A program made the position numbers and the translations under genes. Shown here piece by piece: positions 1-11,048 of a DNA stretch of 64,000 nucleotides. Below the pieces are notes generated by a model. That model searched no databases. It saw only the letters and a list, made by a program, of their open reading frames with translations, and had not been told where the DNA came from. How positions within the stretch are numbered: position 1 is the first letter of the stretch; the number at the start of each line of letters is the position of its first letter. This DNA comes from Bolinopsis microptera (taxonomy: Eukaryota > Ctenophora > Tentaculata > Lobata > Bolinopsidae): the NCBI RefSeq assembly GCF_026151205.1, contig NC_087078.1:11825118-11889117 (forward strand), read 5' to 3'.

Positions 1-1015
1 AAGGTATATTTCCAGATGTCCTGAAAACTGGTAAGATAACACCTGTATATAAGAAAGGTAACCCTGAAGAAATTGAGAACTACCGTCCTATCTCCACACT
101 GTCTGTCTTCGGTAAAATCTTCGAAAAGCTCATTTACTCAAGAATATACGGATTTGTTAGCTCTCAAGGAGCCATATCGGAGACATAGTTTGGATTTAGG
201 CAATCCCATTCTACATCTCATGCAGTCAATTACTCTGTAGATTTAATTACAAAATCTCTTAAACTTAAGAATCGTGTTCTAGGAATATTCATTGACTTAA
301 GCAAAGCCTTTGACACTATCGACCATTCAACACTACTTATAAAATTAGAGGGCTGTGGAATTAGAGGAGTAGCAAATAACCTTATAAAAAGCTACTTAAC
401 AAATAGACTACAATACACCGAAGTTGTGGGAGAAAAATCAGACACCCTATCTATTCAATTTGGTGTCCCGCAGGGTTCAATACTTGGACCTCTCCTATTT
501 CTCCTCTACATGAACGACATCTCAAACAGTTCTAAACTAGGATCATTTGTTACATTTGCTGATGATACCAATATATTTGTTGTAGGAAAAACAAAACGTG
601 AGGCCTATGAACGTGGAAATAAGCTTCTTTCATCATTGCAGTCTTACATGCGAGCAAATAAGTTACATATAAATATGTCCAAGTGCTGCGACATACACTT
701 CAAGCCTCCCACGAAAGGTTCTAAGTCAGAGACTCTATCAGATGATGAAGTAGGACTTACTATAGACAACTTTCCGATAAAAAAGTTTCATCCACTAAAT
801 TCCTTGGAGTTATAATTGATGAAAACCTTTCATGGGAAGAACACATTAAAGCCCTTAAGGGGGCCGGGCAGGGGGGGTCTTTATGAAATTTCTCTCGAAA
901 TTGATTTTATAGTTGTTTCTGATAGAGGGGAGTGATATCTACCAGATGTTTTTGGTCCCATGGAAAAATTTTGTTCCTAGCCGAAATTATTGCCGGTCAA
1001 AGGTCAGCGCTCATG

Positions 1016-1683
1016 TTATCTTGAAATTGAAAATTAGCTGGGTGTGCATTTTCCTTTGTCTTACTAACGTGTGTGAGCGCAGTGTAGTGAGAAAGTGTTT
1101 TTAACAGATTTATTATTAGACTTAGGATTATGATTTTTAATATATTACATTGATATAAGATTTATTTTTGATAGGTACTTAATAAAGTTGATGAATTTCC
1201 CTCCCTATTAAAATTTTAAACCCATTTAGTGAAAATTGATAAACGAAGATCTAGATATTGATACATATTATAACCAACATTGCTTATATTCTGCCTTGTA
1301 AACAAAGAGCAAATCTTCTTAATGCCTTCTTCCTGTCCTAAAACTAAAACTTCATCCTATTAAAGTAAAGGCCAGTTGTTACCACAAGCTATTATACCGT
1401 CCCTCTCAAAAACATGCCTCAGCCTCCATCAAAAACAATTTTAGTTTTCAGTCCTTCTAGTTTCCAAAAATCTACCGAGCTAGTGTTCTGGTGTGCACAA
1501 AAGCCCCTAAGCCCGTGCATTCCTTGCCCCGCTAGCTGCCAGTCCTTGACAAACTTCCAATAGCAAAGATCAACTAGTCATTTACAAATTGAGCACTATA
1601 CAATTTTAATTGTTTTAAATATTTGACTTTGTAAAATGAGCTAAAACATTGATTTATTAGTTTCATTGATTTATTAGTTTCAT
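1016..1683 (+). mobile_element. 5'-truncated LINE 3' end nested inside the TTAA element
   Basis: The left arm of the long inverted repeat is interrupted after GCGCTCATGT and resumes at AATTGTATTGCGCGAGC, whereas the right arm runs straight through. The intervening about 668 bp resemble the host LINE's 3' region (3000-3574), for example the stretches near 1480-1560 and 3365-3420, and end in a similar short tandem tail (TTTATTAGTTTCATTGA repeated). It is therefore a 3' UTR-only copy of a related LINE subfamily that landed in the MITE. Confidence 0.72.
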
Positions 1684-1686
1684 TGA

Positions 1687-2098
1687 ATTGTATTGCGCGA
1701 GCGATTTTCAATCGCGCGCCCTGAAAATCGAGTCTAAAAATCTATCTTCTCCTACAGTTTTTGAGCAATCACCTTGAAACTTTCAGGATATGTTCTAAGG
1801 ACCATTTAGAAACTTCTGGTCTATCAGAATTTTAAAATAGGCCTTAGAAAAGTTTTTATTCGATTTTGAAAATCTTGGACCTGAAAAAATCGTCAAAAAA
1901 CGAGGTCCAAGATTTTCAAAATCGAATAAAAACTTTTTTAAGGCCTCTTTTAAAATTCTGATAGACCAGAAGTTTCTAAATGGTCCTTAGAACATATCCT
2001 GAAAGTTTCAAGGTGATTGCTCAAAAAATGTAGGAGAAGATAGATTTTTAGACTCGATTTTCAGGGCGCGCGATTGAAAATCGCTCGCGCAATACAAT
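1687..2098. repeat. Long palindrome (inner arms of the TTAA element)
   Basis: The two roughly 190-bp arms (about 1687-1878 and 1899-2098) are reverse complements with only scattered differences and a loop of about 20 bp around 1888. They continue the outer terminal inverted repeats, so the original element was a foldback of about 730 bp before the LINE fragment entered the left arm. Confidence 0.85.
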
Positions 2099-3709
2099 TA
2101 CACATGAGCGCTGACCCTTGACCGGCAATAATTTCGGCTAGGAACAAAATTTTTCCATGGGACCAAAATTATCTGGTAGATATCACTCCCCTCTATCAGA
2201 AACAACTATAAAATCAATTTCGAGAGAAATTTCATAAAGACCCCCCCCCCCTGCCCCCTTAAGCGAAATCTAAATCATTCCACTTCCACCTTATGTCGAC
2301 TTCGCTGCTCCCTTCCAGAATTTCTACATCAACAACTATACTATACTTTGTTTGAATCCCATCTCTCTTACTGTATATCTGTCTGGGGTGGGGCAGCGAA
2401 GCATCGTATAAGCTCTCTGTTTACCGCCCAGAAGTACTGTCTTAGGGTTATGTTCAGTGATAGGGAGGCTTACCTTGATAAGTTTAAGACCTGTGCACGT
2501 ACCAGACCAATAGGGCACCAAAGACTTAACAACAAGTTTTTCATAAAAGAACATACTAAACCGCTATTCAAACATAATAATATCCTAGCTATCCAAAATC
2601 TCTATACATACCACTGTTACCTCGAGCTCTACAAGATAATGAAATTTCGTGCTCCAATATCCTTACATGAAGGCTACACATGCTCGACAAGGAAGCCGAC
2701 CCTACTTATTTGTCAGGCTGACCCACCTGATAACCATAATACAAGATCAACCAAAATTTTTAACATGATTACTCCAAAAATTAGAATGGATGACTTTACC
2801 ATGAGTGTGATGTGTTTGCGGGGAAAGCTTAAACGTGCACTATTAAATAATCAACACAGCCACGCCCCGCTTGATTGGACAATCAAAGATTTTGACTGCA
2901 ACAATATTGTCTTCGAAAGATCATTACTTGCTGGTCACACACATGTCAGCGAAATTCCCCTAGTCTAGTGTTTTCCAAGTCTTGTTCTGTGAGTAAAGTA
3001 TGTGTGAGAAAGTCTTTAATAAAATAAAATGAATGTATATTTTTGAATTTTTAACATTTAATTTGATAATGCAGTATAAAGAAATTTTTAATTAGCACTG
3101 TATAGTTTAAGATATTTATATTAGCTTATTATAACCATTGATACAACGACCATAATTTTTCAACAGCTCTCCAATATCCATCTTAAAGTTGCATCTTATA
3201 TCCTCAAACTACACAATTTAAACTTAGGCATATATATAGTGTAGACTTTCTGTCACAACAAGACTGTAACCCATAGTAACAAACACAAATAGAACCCCTA
3301 ACGTCTGTTAACAATTTTCTTCTGATCCTCATATGAGCCCTGTCTCTAAAAACTCAACTGAACTAGCGTTTTGGTGTGTGCAAAAGCTTTCAGGCACGCA
3401 CATTCCCTGCCCCGTTAGTTGCCTGTCCCTTCAAAATCAAACTAACAGTCAAGGACAAAAAGTCATACACCAAATGAGCATTATATTTTTATAAATTGTT
3501 TTACATCTCTTTACTCTGTAAAATGTGCTAAAAATTAAATTTCTTGTTTCATTGAAATTTCTTGTTTCATTGAAAACCTTTGATAATGATGAAATTACCA
3601 AAGTTGTTGTTCCTTGTTATATTAGTGCGTATATTGTATACTGACAGTGACATTTGAGAACCATATGAACAAAACCCCCTTACATCAAATGCTGAATGTA
3701 CACTGTGGT

Positions 3710-4297
3710 CAGTGGCGTAACGAAGGGCCCCCGCTGACCAGTGGCGTAACGTTGCCTGTTGGCGCCCCCCTGCCGAAAAGGCGCCCCCCTGTTGGCGCCC
3801 CCTCCCCTTTTGGTGCCCCTCCCTAAAATTGAACAAATTAGGTGATTTTAGAGAATACGCCGGTAAAATCTCTAAAAAAGTGTGTATCTAGAGCAAAACG
3901 CGCAGTTTTGCTAATACTTTAGTTAAGTTTTCGAAATTGTCCCACATTCAAACGACGATTTGGCGCCCCCCTAAGACGGCGCCCCCCTGCACAGCAGGGT
4001 CAGCAGGGCCCTTTGTTACGCTACTGCCGCTGACCCCGCTGTGCGGGGGGGGGGCGCCGTCTTAGGGGGGGCGCCAAATCGTCGTTTGAATGTGGGAAAA
4101 TTTCGAAAACTTAACTAAAGTACTAGCAAAACTGCACGTTTTGCTCTAGATACAAATTTTTTTAGAGATTTTACCGGCGTATTCTCTAAAATCACCTAAT
4201 TTGTTCAATATTAGGGAAGGGCACCAAAAGGGGAGGGGGCGCCAACAGGGGGGCACTTTTTTGGCGGGGGGCGCCAACAGGCAATGTTACGCCACTG
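3710..4297. mobile_element. hAT-type MITE, outer copy, split by an inverted second copy
   Basis: The outer copy consists of 3710-3738 plus 4027-4297. It starts CAGTGGCGTAACG, ends CGCCACTG and is flanked by ACTGTGGT (3702-3709) and ACTTTGGT (4298-4305), an 8-bp target duplication with one mismatch. CAG-type ends with 8-bp duplications are characteristic of hAT transposons. It is GC-rich at both ends and has no coding capacity. Confidence 0.85.
3739..4026. mobile_element. hAT-type MITE, inner copy (288 bp), inserted in inverted orientation
   Basis: Starts CAGTGGCGTAACGTTGCC at 3739 and ends TTACGCTACTG at 4026. It is flanked by a perfect 8-bp duplication CCGCTGAC (3731-3738 and 4027-4034), and that target lies inside another copy of the same MITE. 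The family's two ends differ beyond the first dozen bases, so orientation can be read: inner and outer copies are opposed. Confidence 0.88.
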
Positions 4298-4812
4298 ACT
4301 TTGGTCATCGAGTTTAGCTCTATCAGTTGTGTTGGCTGTAGCCTGAAAGTCATTAGGATTGACAGGGAGTAAAATAAGGGGATTTTATCCGAACAGCATC
4401 TATGGTATAATTGAAATGAGTTAATGAGGAATTTCGCTTAAAGATAATTTCAAAATCTGTTGTTGCCTCAAAATATTACTTGTCAACACTCCACCAGATG
4501 CTAAAAATATCAAAAGATTTTATCTACGAATCAACCTTTTCATACAAACAATGGCTCGATCTGATGGCTTTGCGTTCCAAAAGAAAACAACAATTTCAAG
4601 AGAACAACAATTTTATTTAGTATCAATTAAAGCAAACAAAAATATATTTTATATATAACTAGCACAACCTTTAGACCAGATATCTTTGGGACTTGCAGTA
4701 GCAAGAGAGTGGCTAGAAGGTATATACCTTTTACAAAAATACCTCCAAATGAATCCAGGGTGATACAGGATCAGAGAGTGCAGACCATGAAGTTTTCGCA
4801 CCCACCCTTGCC
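4298..4812. other. No recognisable feature
   Basis: AT-rich spacer between MITE copies. It begins with the right target duplication of the outer MITE. I see no reading frame with recognisable similarity and no inverted or tandem repeat of note. Confidence 0.5.
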
Positions 4813-5049
4813 CAGTGGCGCAACGAAGGGTCCTGCTGACCCCGCTGTGTGAGGGGCGCTAAATTGTCGTGGGACAATTTCGAAAAACTGTGCATTTTGC
4901 TCTAGAAACACTTTTTTAGAGATTTTACCGGCGTATCCTCTAAAATCATCTAATTTGTTCAATTTTAGGGAGGGGCACAAAAAGGGGAGGGGGCGCCAAC
5001 AGGGGAGCGCTTTTTGAGCGGGGTGCCAACAGGCAACATTACGCCACTG
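4813..5049. mobile_element. hAT-type MITE, third copy (237 bp)
   Basis: Starts CAGTGGCGCAACG and ends TTACGCCACTG, with a perfect 8-bp target duplication CCCTTGCC at 4805-4812 and 5050-5057. The internal sequence matches the outer copy's orientation, including a shared stretch around TTTTACCGGCGTAT, but lacks a segment near the left end that the other copies have. Confidence 0.88.
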
Positions 5050-5324
5050 CCCTTGCCTCCTGAATTCTTGGTTGGATGTAGACATTAATGCAAACTGTGA
5101 AAACTGGCCACGGGCCTAAATATTACATATCAATCAATTACAATGCATTAATATTACCAATATTAAAAACTATCGAAAATATTCAAGAAAGTATTCTCTA
5201 GCCAAAGGGCTCAATATTTAAATCTAAATCTTCAATATTGTCTGGTTTATATCGCAACTTGGGCCCTCTGTCCCCCCTTATCGAAATAACCGTTGTCTTT
5301 AATACCTCAAAGCGCAAGCGCTTT

Positions 5325-5933
5325 CTAAGATATGTAACTGAGTCTGCGTTGCGCTTCGACTCCCATGCCTCCTGTTGTGGAGAAAACTAAAGGTGTAAAG
5401 GTAGCTTTTTCCACTTCTAGGACCCTTGCATTATATGCTCTTTTCTTCTCAGTCTCGTAAGCCAAATACATCATAGGAATTGGTTTAGCGGCGTTGGTTG
5501 GGGCAGGAGCGTGAAACACTCTTACATCAAAAAATGCTCTTTCCAACGCATTCCAAACTGATCTTGCTGAAATATCTAGTCGGGCTTGATCTCCAGTTAC
5601 TGTACCTCGTGGTAATTGCATGCCGCTGACTGGAAGAAGAGGGGGCTCTGTCTGAACGTCTTTGCATTTGACTGTCCGCATGATATTAGCTATTGTATCT
5701 CGAAGTGAGTTATGCCTCAAGGTCACATAACCCCCAAGTTTACACGTGAGGGCATGGTTTGCGGAGTAGGAATCACCACAAGTACAAAGTTTTGGACAAT
5801 CTTTCAGCTTCAGGTTATATCTTAAAGCTATAGCATCTGAAAACTGTTGCTTATTCAGGAGATAACCATAGCTTTTGAGTGGTAAGGTGGTTAGCCAGGA
5901 ACTTGCACCCTTCTCTGCTGCTAGCTGTAACAT
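5325..5933 (-). pseudogene. Zinc knuckle plus restriction-like endonuclease of the PHD retrotransposon
   Basis: The 202-residue frame contains a CxC..H..C knuckle (C50, C52, H60, C64). After it comes the order of conserved residues expected for the R2-type endonuclease: RH at 73-74, an EP pair at 96-97, ARLD ending at D120, FFDVRVF with D136, and a YETEKKRAY lysine-rich helix (about 159-167). I read this as a PD-(D/E)xK-like nicking nuclease. Assignment rests on motif order only. The upstream edge overlaps the RT frame by 13 bp because of a frameshift. Confidence 0.62.
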
Positions 5934-7285
5934 AAGTTTAGATGTTCGTGGCAGAGACTCCTGAATTGCCTCCTGTCTTCTGGTGTAATACTCATTGCGA
6001 TCTTTACTGATGGATGTCTTGATTTCATGGCTTTTATCCTTGTCTTCAAGATAGTTTGGCTTAGTATAGCCGTTTTTAGCAAAACTGTAGCTTTGACTGA
6101 ATACAGGAACTCTGAGTTGGCCAGTTCTGTTATTATAGGGATACCCAGCCCTCCATACCTTGGTGGTAGAGAAAAGATCTCTCTAAGAGTGTCAGTGCAA
6201 CTAAATGCTCTATCAAGGATTGCTGGAATGAACTCCTCTCTGATGGTAAGTTCGAGTGGTTGAAGTCTATCTGCTATTTCAGGTGTAGTCCTACACACAT
6301 AGTTCCATCTTTTCGAAAGTCCATATACAAATGCAGAGTATGCAACTTGAGGCTCTCTTGATGCAATTCCTGCTAATTGCTTCACGTCACGACACCATTC
6401 CTCCACTTTCTGGTCTATAAAGCTGTGATGCCCTTCTATTGACCCAATAAAACTGCCTAAATACCCTTTCCTAACCGTTGTGATGTTGACATCAGGAAAC
6501 ATCTCTTTTGCAGCTTGTTCAAAATCAGGCTTCACCACTATCCATGTCTTGGCAGGTTTTGGCTGGTATCCAAACCCTGGTCCATTGCGACACAAAGTTT
6601 TCCACCATTTTTGCAGCCCAACTAACTTTCCTCCTGCAGCTGAGTCATCAGCATACCAAATCTGTTTGGTGCCTTCTATGTTGTGTGTAGAGTAGATTAA
6701 GGGCATAGTTGCACAAGCATAGAAACCCATGGCAGGTGGATCTCCTTGAGTAGTGCCAGATTCACTTAAGATCATCTCCTCTCCGCCAGATATAAATAAC
6801 TCCGCAGGGGATCTGTAGATGTTCATCAGATATGTTGCAGCCTCTGGGCAAACCACATACATGTTATTAAGTGCTGCTTCTCTGTTCAACAAATTGAAAG
6901 CATTCTCAGCATCAACAAAGATCATTGCTTCTGTATCAGGGGTTTCAAAGAGCTCTCTGGCTGCATGGACTGCAGCCTCCACTCCTCCTTGAAGGCCCGC
7001 ACAAACCTGAATAGGTGCTGTTGAGGTAGCAAAATCTTCTTGCAATGTCACCATAACTGATTTGCCAACAATTCTTCTGATAACCTCACCAATCCCTATA
7101 GGGCGCACCCCGGGCTTCTTATCCAGAGGCACCAGACTACAAGCAGTGAAGGATTTCAGTAAATCAGGGTCAACATATCTGACACAAAGGACTCTCACCA
7201 TGTTTGCAATAGCGCTACAAAGAGCATCTGACTTTTTCCCGAACTGCTTTGAACACAGAATCCGTTTCCACCCGTCAGAATCCAA
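5921..7285 (-). pseudogene. Reverse transcriptase domain of the PHD retrotransposon
   Basis: A 454-residue open stretch with all core RT motifs. The fingers contain KKPGVRPIGIGEVIRR (about 57-71). Motif A is FVDAENAFN, with the aspartate near residue 125. Motif B is TTQGDPPAMG (178-187). Motif C is YADD (211-214). The catalytic aspartates are intact. The ATG-like start used here is a TTG (LDSDGW), and the frame really continues upstream into the linker segment across a frameshift. Near 5970 the sensible reading moves to another frame and joins the endonuclease segment. The RT templates target-primed reverse transcription; this copy cannot make the full protein. Confidence 0.85.
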
Positions 7286-7344
7286 GCCTGAAGGCCCTCC
7301 AGCACCCTGAACTTGCTTGGCTACATTCCTGATCCTGTCTCCGT

Positions 7345-7929
7345 CTATGCTATCAAATAAATGACCGGTTCCACATGTCTAAATGGGCCATTAAGGCAAC
7401 TGCCTTCTGGGGCTGGGGTGGCTTTCGGATGTTTCTCCTTGAGGACTTTAATAACTTCTGCTGTGGGGTTAAGTGCACATGTTGCTCTCTCTCCTATCCA
7501 GCGCATTGCCGCAGATACTTTTCCCTCCATCATCAGTCGAGTGAACACCTTTTCAATCTGTCCCTTCTCGTACTTCCTTCCTCCAATCCTCCTCTGGATT
7601 TCTCTACCTTCTCTCAGGAGTTCAGTCAACTTTCCCTCTTGCCATAGTTCCATTCTTCGTTTCAAGGCTTTGCTGTGGTCTGCAGTCTTTGATTTCTTGG
7701 TTGGCTTCTGAAGCAGCAAGGCCGGCATTTTCATTAAGAGTGTCAAACAAATTCTCTCCATAGCACTGCCTGATCCAAAGTTGTTAACAACCTTGGTCAT
7801 CTCCTCTATGAACACCTTGCCAATCACCCCTGAGGGGAGAATAAATAGATTTCTCTTCCATTGAACAATCTCATCGTAAATTTCCTCACACTTAATCTTC
7901 ACTTCTTCACCTTTCCATGGACCTAACAA
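7345..7929 (-). pseudogene. Retrotransposon linker domain between PHD finger and RT
   Basis: A lysine- and arginine-rich segment with the pattern GPWKGEEV, then YDEIVQWKRNLFILPSG. I associate this with the region upstream of the RT in PHD-containing elements. It overlaps the upstream segment by 7 bp in another frame, the sign of a single-base indel. It stops at 7345 just after EPVIY; the next-frame reading continues smoothly into the RT (about 7285-7355), so a second frameshift lies near 7355. No catalytic motif is seen in this part. Confidence 0.6.
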
Positions 7930-8510
7930 AAGGAGGGGGAGATCTGTGAACTCTCGTAGTCAGGAAGTGAGCACTGAATAGCCGGAGCCTCAACCATTAC
8001 TTCTTGCTCATCAACTTCACTCCTTATCTCTTTAATCGCTGCCGTGAGTAGGTCGTCTTCTCTTTGGGTTCCTGTAACATCAGGGTCTCCTAGTTCCAGA
8101 AGGAACTGAGTTAACTGAGTACTATTTTCAGAAGTTGATTGTATATCAACACACTCGTTACAGAACCAACCAGTGGAAGTGTTTATAAGCTGTTCATAGA
8201 TTAGGCTACTCATGTTAATACAAGTACAGTGGAACCATCTTTCGCAACTATTGCAGCAAACTGCCGCATCAAGGTCAGTACACAGAGAGGAACAAACAGG
8301 GCAGGTATCATTGGTCTCTCCGGAGATGTCAGTTGAGGTCTGGCTGTCAGATGTAACTTCCCTTAGATTATCAGGCTGAAGCAGAATGTCTAATGTACTG
8401 TCCGAGCTTGATCCACTTCTGATGTCAATTTCTGGTACCAGTGTGCCACCAAAAGGAACCAACTGAATACAGTCTACTTCATTGTTAGATTTAGATCTGG
8501 TTTTCATCAT
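7923..8510 (-). pseudogene. Retrotransposon N-terminal segment with PHD finger
   Basis: The first ATG is at 8508-8510; the open frame extends to a GTG at 8537. The predicted product is acidic and Ser/Thr-rich, then has a C4HC3 PHD finger at about residues 70-120: CPVC, CCNSC, a WFHCTC histidine-cysteine pair and a final WFCNEC. PHD fingers usually read histone H3 tails, so an inferred role is chromatin targeting of the element. The frame ends early at 7923. The natural continuation is one base out of frame and begins in the C-run around 7928-7936. Confidence 0.72.
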
Positions 8511-8663
8511 TTCCAACCCAAAAACGGGGACCACCACTGTTTTCCGAGTCGATTACCAGCAGGAGCTGTAGCTTACCGCTGACAGTCCCTACTGGATGCG
8601 GGTCTCCTTAACAGTAGTGGATCCGAATTTGGGATCTGATGGAGTAATCTCGACACCAGAGGG

Positions 8664-8690
8664 TTTTAAGTAAGTAAGTAAGTAAGTAAA
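8664..8690. repeat. (AAGT)n microsatellite at the retrotransposon edge
   Basis: About five tandem AAGT/TAAG units at 8669-8687, adjoining the 5' side of the minus-strand retrotransposon. Confidence 0.8.
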
Positions 8691-9575
8691 GATTATGACA
8701 TTACATCATCGCAAGTGTCTGAAAAAAATATCATTGCACTAAATAGAAAAAAAAAAAAAATGCAAATAATGCAAACTTGGTCGTTTATACTCCAAGTAAA
8801 GTCTCTTGTTAAAAAAGTAGTATAATTTATCTCTGTAGTTAACTTCATTCAATAATAACAATATCTATATCAGTATCAATATCAATATCAAATAAACTAA
8901 ACTAACGAATAAATTATGAAATATTAATTCTATCTGACACAAATTTGTAAATTAAGGTGTTCAATAATTGTAACATTACATCAAGTGGTTAAAAACGCCC
9001 AAAATCGATCTGATTCAGTCCATAGTACAATCATGATAGTAATAGTATGTGCTGCTGCAATTAGATTACAGCAATTAGAAATTGTTTCCAAGTATCTTTT
9101 AAGTCAGCGGCCTATGATTGTATTAATAGTGCTTTGGCTCTAAATTTTATCAAGTTAACGCAAACGGAAGTTTCTAGGCAATTGCTTGAACTGAGAATTT
9201 TGTATGAGCAGTGTTCCAAAGCTTGGCTGCATTTAACAAAAAGGTATTTGATTTATTTAGAAAAATAATCGTTAGACTCGTTGTACGTTTGAAATATTGA
9301 TGGCCTCATAAAGGGAGTATTGGCAGTAATACCCTATGATCTTAGATAATTCTGAAATGCAGTTTTGAACCGTTAGAATTTTTAGTTTATTAAACATGAG
9401 TTTTGTATGCTCTTTTTCAAAATGTTTATTGCTTAATTTTTGTATGCCATATGGTTTAGTTCGTGCACATGTTGATTTTTTTATAAATATGCGTCGAGAT
9501 CACCAAAAATAATTTTTATACAGTGCTTCTGTATGATTAAAAAAATTAGTATTTATTTTTAACTATTTACTTGTC

Positions 9576-9635
9576 ACCTGATATGAGGACCCCAGGCTAT
9601 TATTTGGCGGAATGACAGGCTGAGCGCGGCCCAGT
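9576..9635 (+). mobile_element. 3' fragment of the tRNA-derived SINE family
   Basis: Shares GGCGGAATGACAGGCTGAGC and the preceding CAGGCTATTAT with the full-length SINE at 31014-31175. The tRNA-related head is absent, so it is a 5'-truncated copy. Confidence 0.7.
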
Positions 9636-11023
9636 AATTTACTTGTAGGTTTACAACCTACCAGGACGCGCGCCGAGTTGGACAGATATTTTACGAGTAT
9701 CACCCGTTAACTATTTACATACTATAGCTTAAATAAAATGCAAGCTATGCGCTATATTGTATACTATGCTGCTTCGGAAAATAATGGATGATTTGGATAA
9801 TAAGTAATTACTATACATTAACTACTAACATTTAATGTACAGCTTATGTTTTAAATAATCCTCCTCCAAGTTTAATAGAATTAAATGCCGCGCCACAGCT
9901 AATAATTTTTGAATTATTTGTTTAAGATTTCTGTACGCCGCGCATTACTCAGCACCGAAAATATTTTGAAAAATCGAGCGCTTCACCGAAATTTCCTCAA
10001 ATTAAGATTGTTTTGAATAGTTAATAAAGTGATCTGTTTAAATCGTGCTTTGCTTTGTGTCTATTATATGGATACCGCCATTTGTAAGGTTTTATTTCTT
10101 TTCAATTGATAGTCTGTGCATTACTTCCATGTCCATTTTTTTGCATCACTTACAGCAATGTAGCATTTGATTAATATTTGTTGTTCTGTAGGCTGAGCTT
10201 TTGCTACACATTCCATATCCCTTCATGACTTGTATATTCCTTTTATGGCTTGCCGGCTAAGACTGACACAGTTGTTAACGCTTATACAACTGTTCTGTAT
10301 GGAAAGCTTTCGATTTCATTTTGTTCCTAATTTGTTTTCTTGAAATTGTTGTTTTCTTGAATTGCTCTTAAATCTCTCCTAAATAATGTGCAGTTTAAAG
10401 GCATAGATAGTTTAAATAGTAACCGATCCTGAATATTGTATGGGTGCTCATTTCATACACACTTACGTATGCATTGGCAATCAAGCAGCCTCGCATGCAC
10501 TTCCATTACATGCACTCGACCATGCCATTCAGTATTCAGAAGTATTCAGATTGTTTGTATATTTGGAGTTCTATAGATTTTTATAGAAATTTAAATATTT
10601 TAGGGAATTTCATCTTTATTATCTTGAATATTATTTTGATAGGCTGATGAGTTTCATACAGAGATCTCTCTTGGTCATCATCCATTTTTCATATTTTTTG
10701 TAAGAAAACCTGCTAACCTTTCTTGGCTATATTCTTGTTAGCTGTATCTGCCTTATTTAGTCAGGATTTAATTTTCAGTTTTAAACTTAATAGTTTCACT
10801 CCCATCCAAGGCGAGATGCACAATCTCTAATGTCAATTAGGTATCATTTATAGCTGAGCATAAGGGTTAAATTTAAATTATTTAACCTTTTGGTGCTGTA
10901 TAAAAATAACATTAATTTATTATTATTATTATTGTGCATGCTCCAAAAATCTCACCTCTTAAACTTATTGCTTAGCTGATATTGAGCTTGGAATGAAACA
11001 TAGTATAATACAGTAATCTAAAT

Positions 11024-11048
11024 CAGTGGTGTAACGTTGCCTGTTGGC
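11024..11048. mobile_element. Solo terminal fragment of the hAT-type MITE
   Basis: CAGTGGTGTAACGTTGCCTG and the next few bases match the end of the inner MITE (3739), with one change; no partner end follows. Confidence 0.6.

Larger units (their letters stand above)
859..2258. mobile_element. TTAA-flanked TIR element (piggyBac-like target), non-autonomous
   Basis: The element is bounded by TTAA at 855-858 and 2259-2262 and has terminal inverted repeats of about 155 bp (859-1015 against about 2104-2258). The ends are G/C runs: GGGGCCGGGCAGGGG on the left and the complement of a C-run on the right. Removing it restores the LINE reading frame, which proves it is an insertion. No transposase is visible. 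TTAA duplication is the hallmark of piggyBac, but the G-rich termini are not the usual piggyBac ends, so superfamily assignment is tentative. Confidence 0.8.
3..2968 (+). pseudogene. Reverse transcriptase (LINE ORF2 C-terminal part), disabled
   Basis: Frame 3 from base 3 reads a non-LTR reverse transcriptase. Palm motif A includes FIDLSKAFDTIDH, motif B includes GVPQGSILGPLLF and motif C is FADD (near 558). Three breaks are visible. A TAG stop lies at 186-188 just before FGFRQ. One A is missing in the A-run at 779-784, after which the sensible reading (KFLGVIIDE) moves to another frame. A 1400-bp insertion sits at 859-2258. Because insertion plus duplicated TTAA is 1404 bp, a multiple of three, the frame resumes exactly at 2263 and continues through the C-terminal domain to the stop at 2966-2968. 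The copy is dead. Confidence 0.88.
1..3574 (+). mobile_element. 5'-truncated (by window edge) LINE retrotransposon with nested insertions
   Basis: The element enters the window already inside the reverse transcriptase. Coding remnants run to the stop at 2966-2968. A long AT-rich 3' untranslated region follows and ends in two copies of a short unit containing TTTCTTGTTTCATTGAAA (about 3538-3574), a typical non-LTR tail. The body is interrupted by a TTAA-flanked element at 859-2258. A diverged copy of the same kind of 3' end lies inside that insertion. The RT motifs look like the Jockey/CR1/L2 group of LINEs; the exact clade needs a tree. Confidence 0.85.
5215..8690 (-). mobile_element. PHD-finger non-LTR retrotransposon with C-terminal restriction-like endonuclease
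   Basis: Read on the minus strand, one ancestral polyprotein is recognisable from about 8510 down to 5325: a PHD finger, a linker domain, a reverse transcriptase, then a CxC..H..C knuckle and a PD-(D/E)xK-like nuclease. That order after the RT (zinc knuckle, then restriction-like endonuclease) is that of R2/R4-type LINEs, which lack an APE endonuclease. At least three frameshifts separate the segments (near 7925, 7355 and 5970), so this copy is inactive. The 5' side abuts a short AAGT repeat at 8669-8687. Exact element ends are uncertain. Confidence 0.75.

Noticed and set aside
6027-7310. Plus-strand open frames across the reverse transcriptase
   Set aside because: They are antisense shadows of the minus-strand RT, which has all catalytic motifs.
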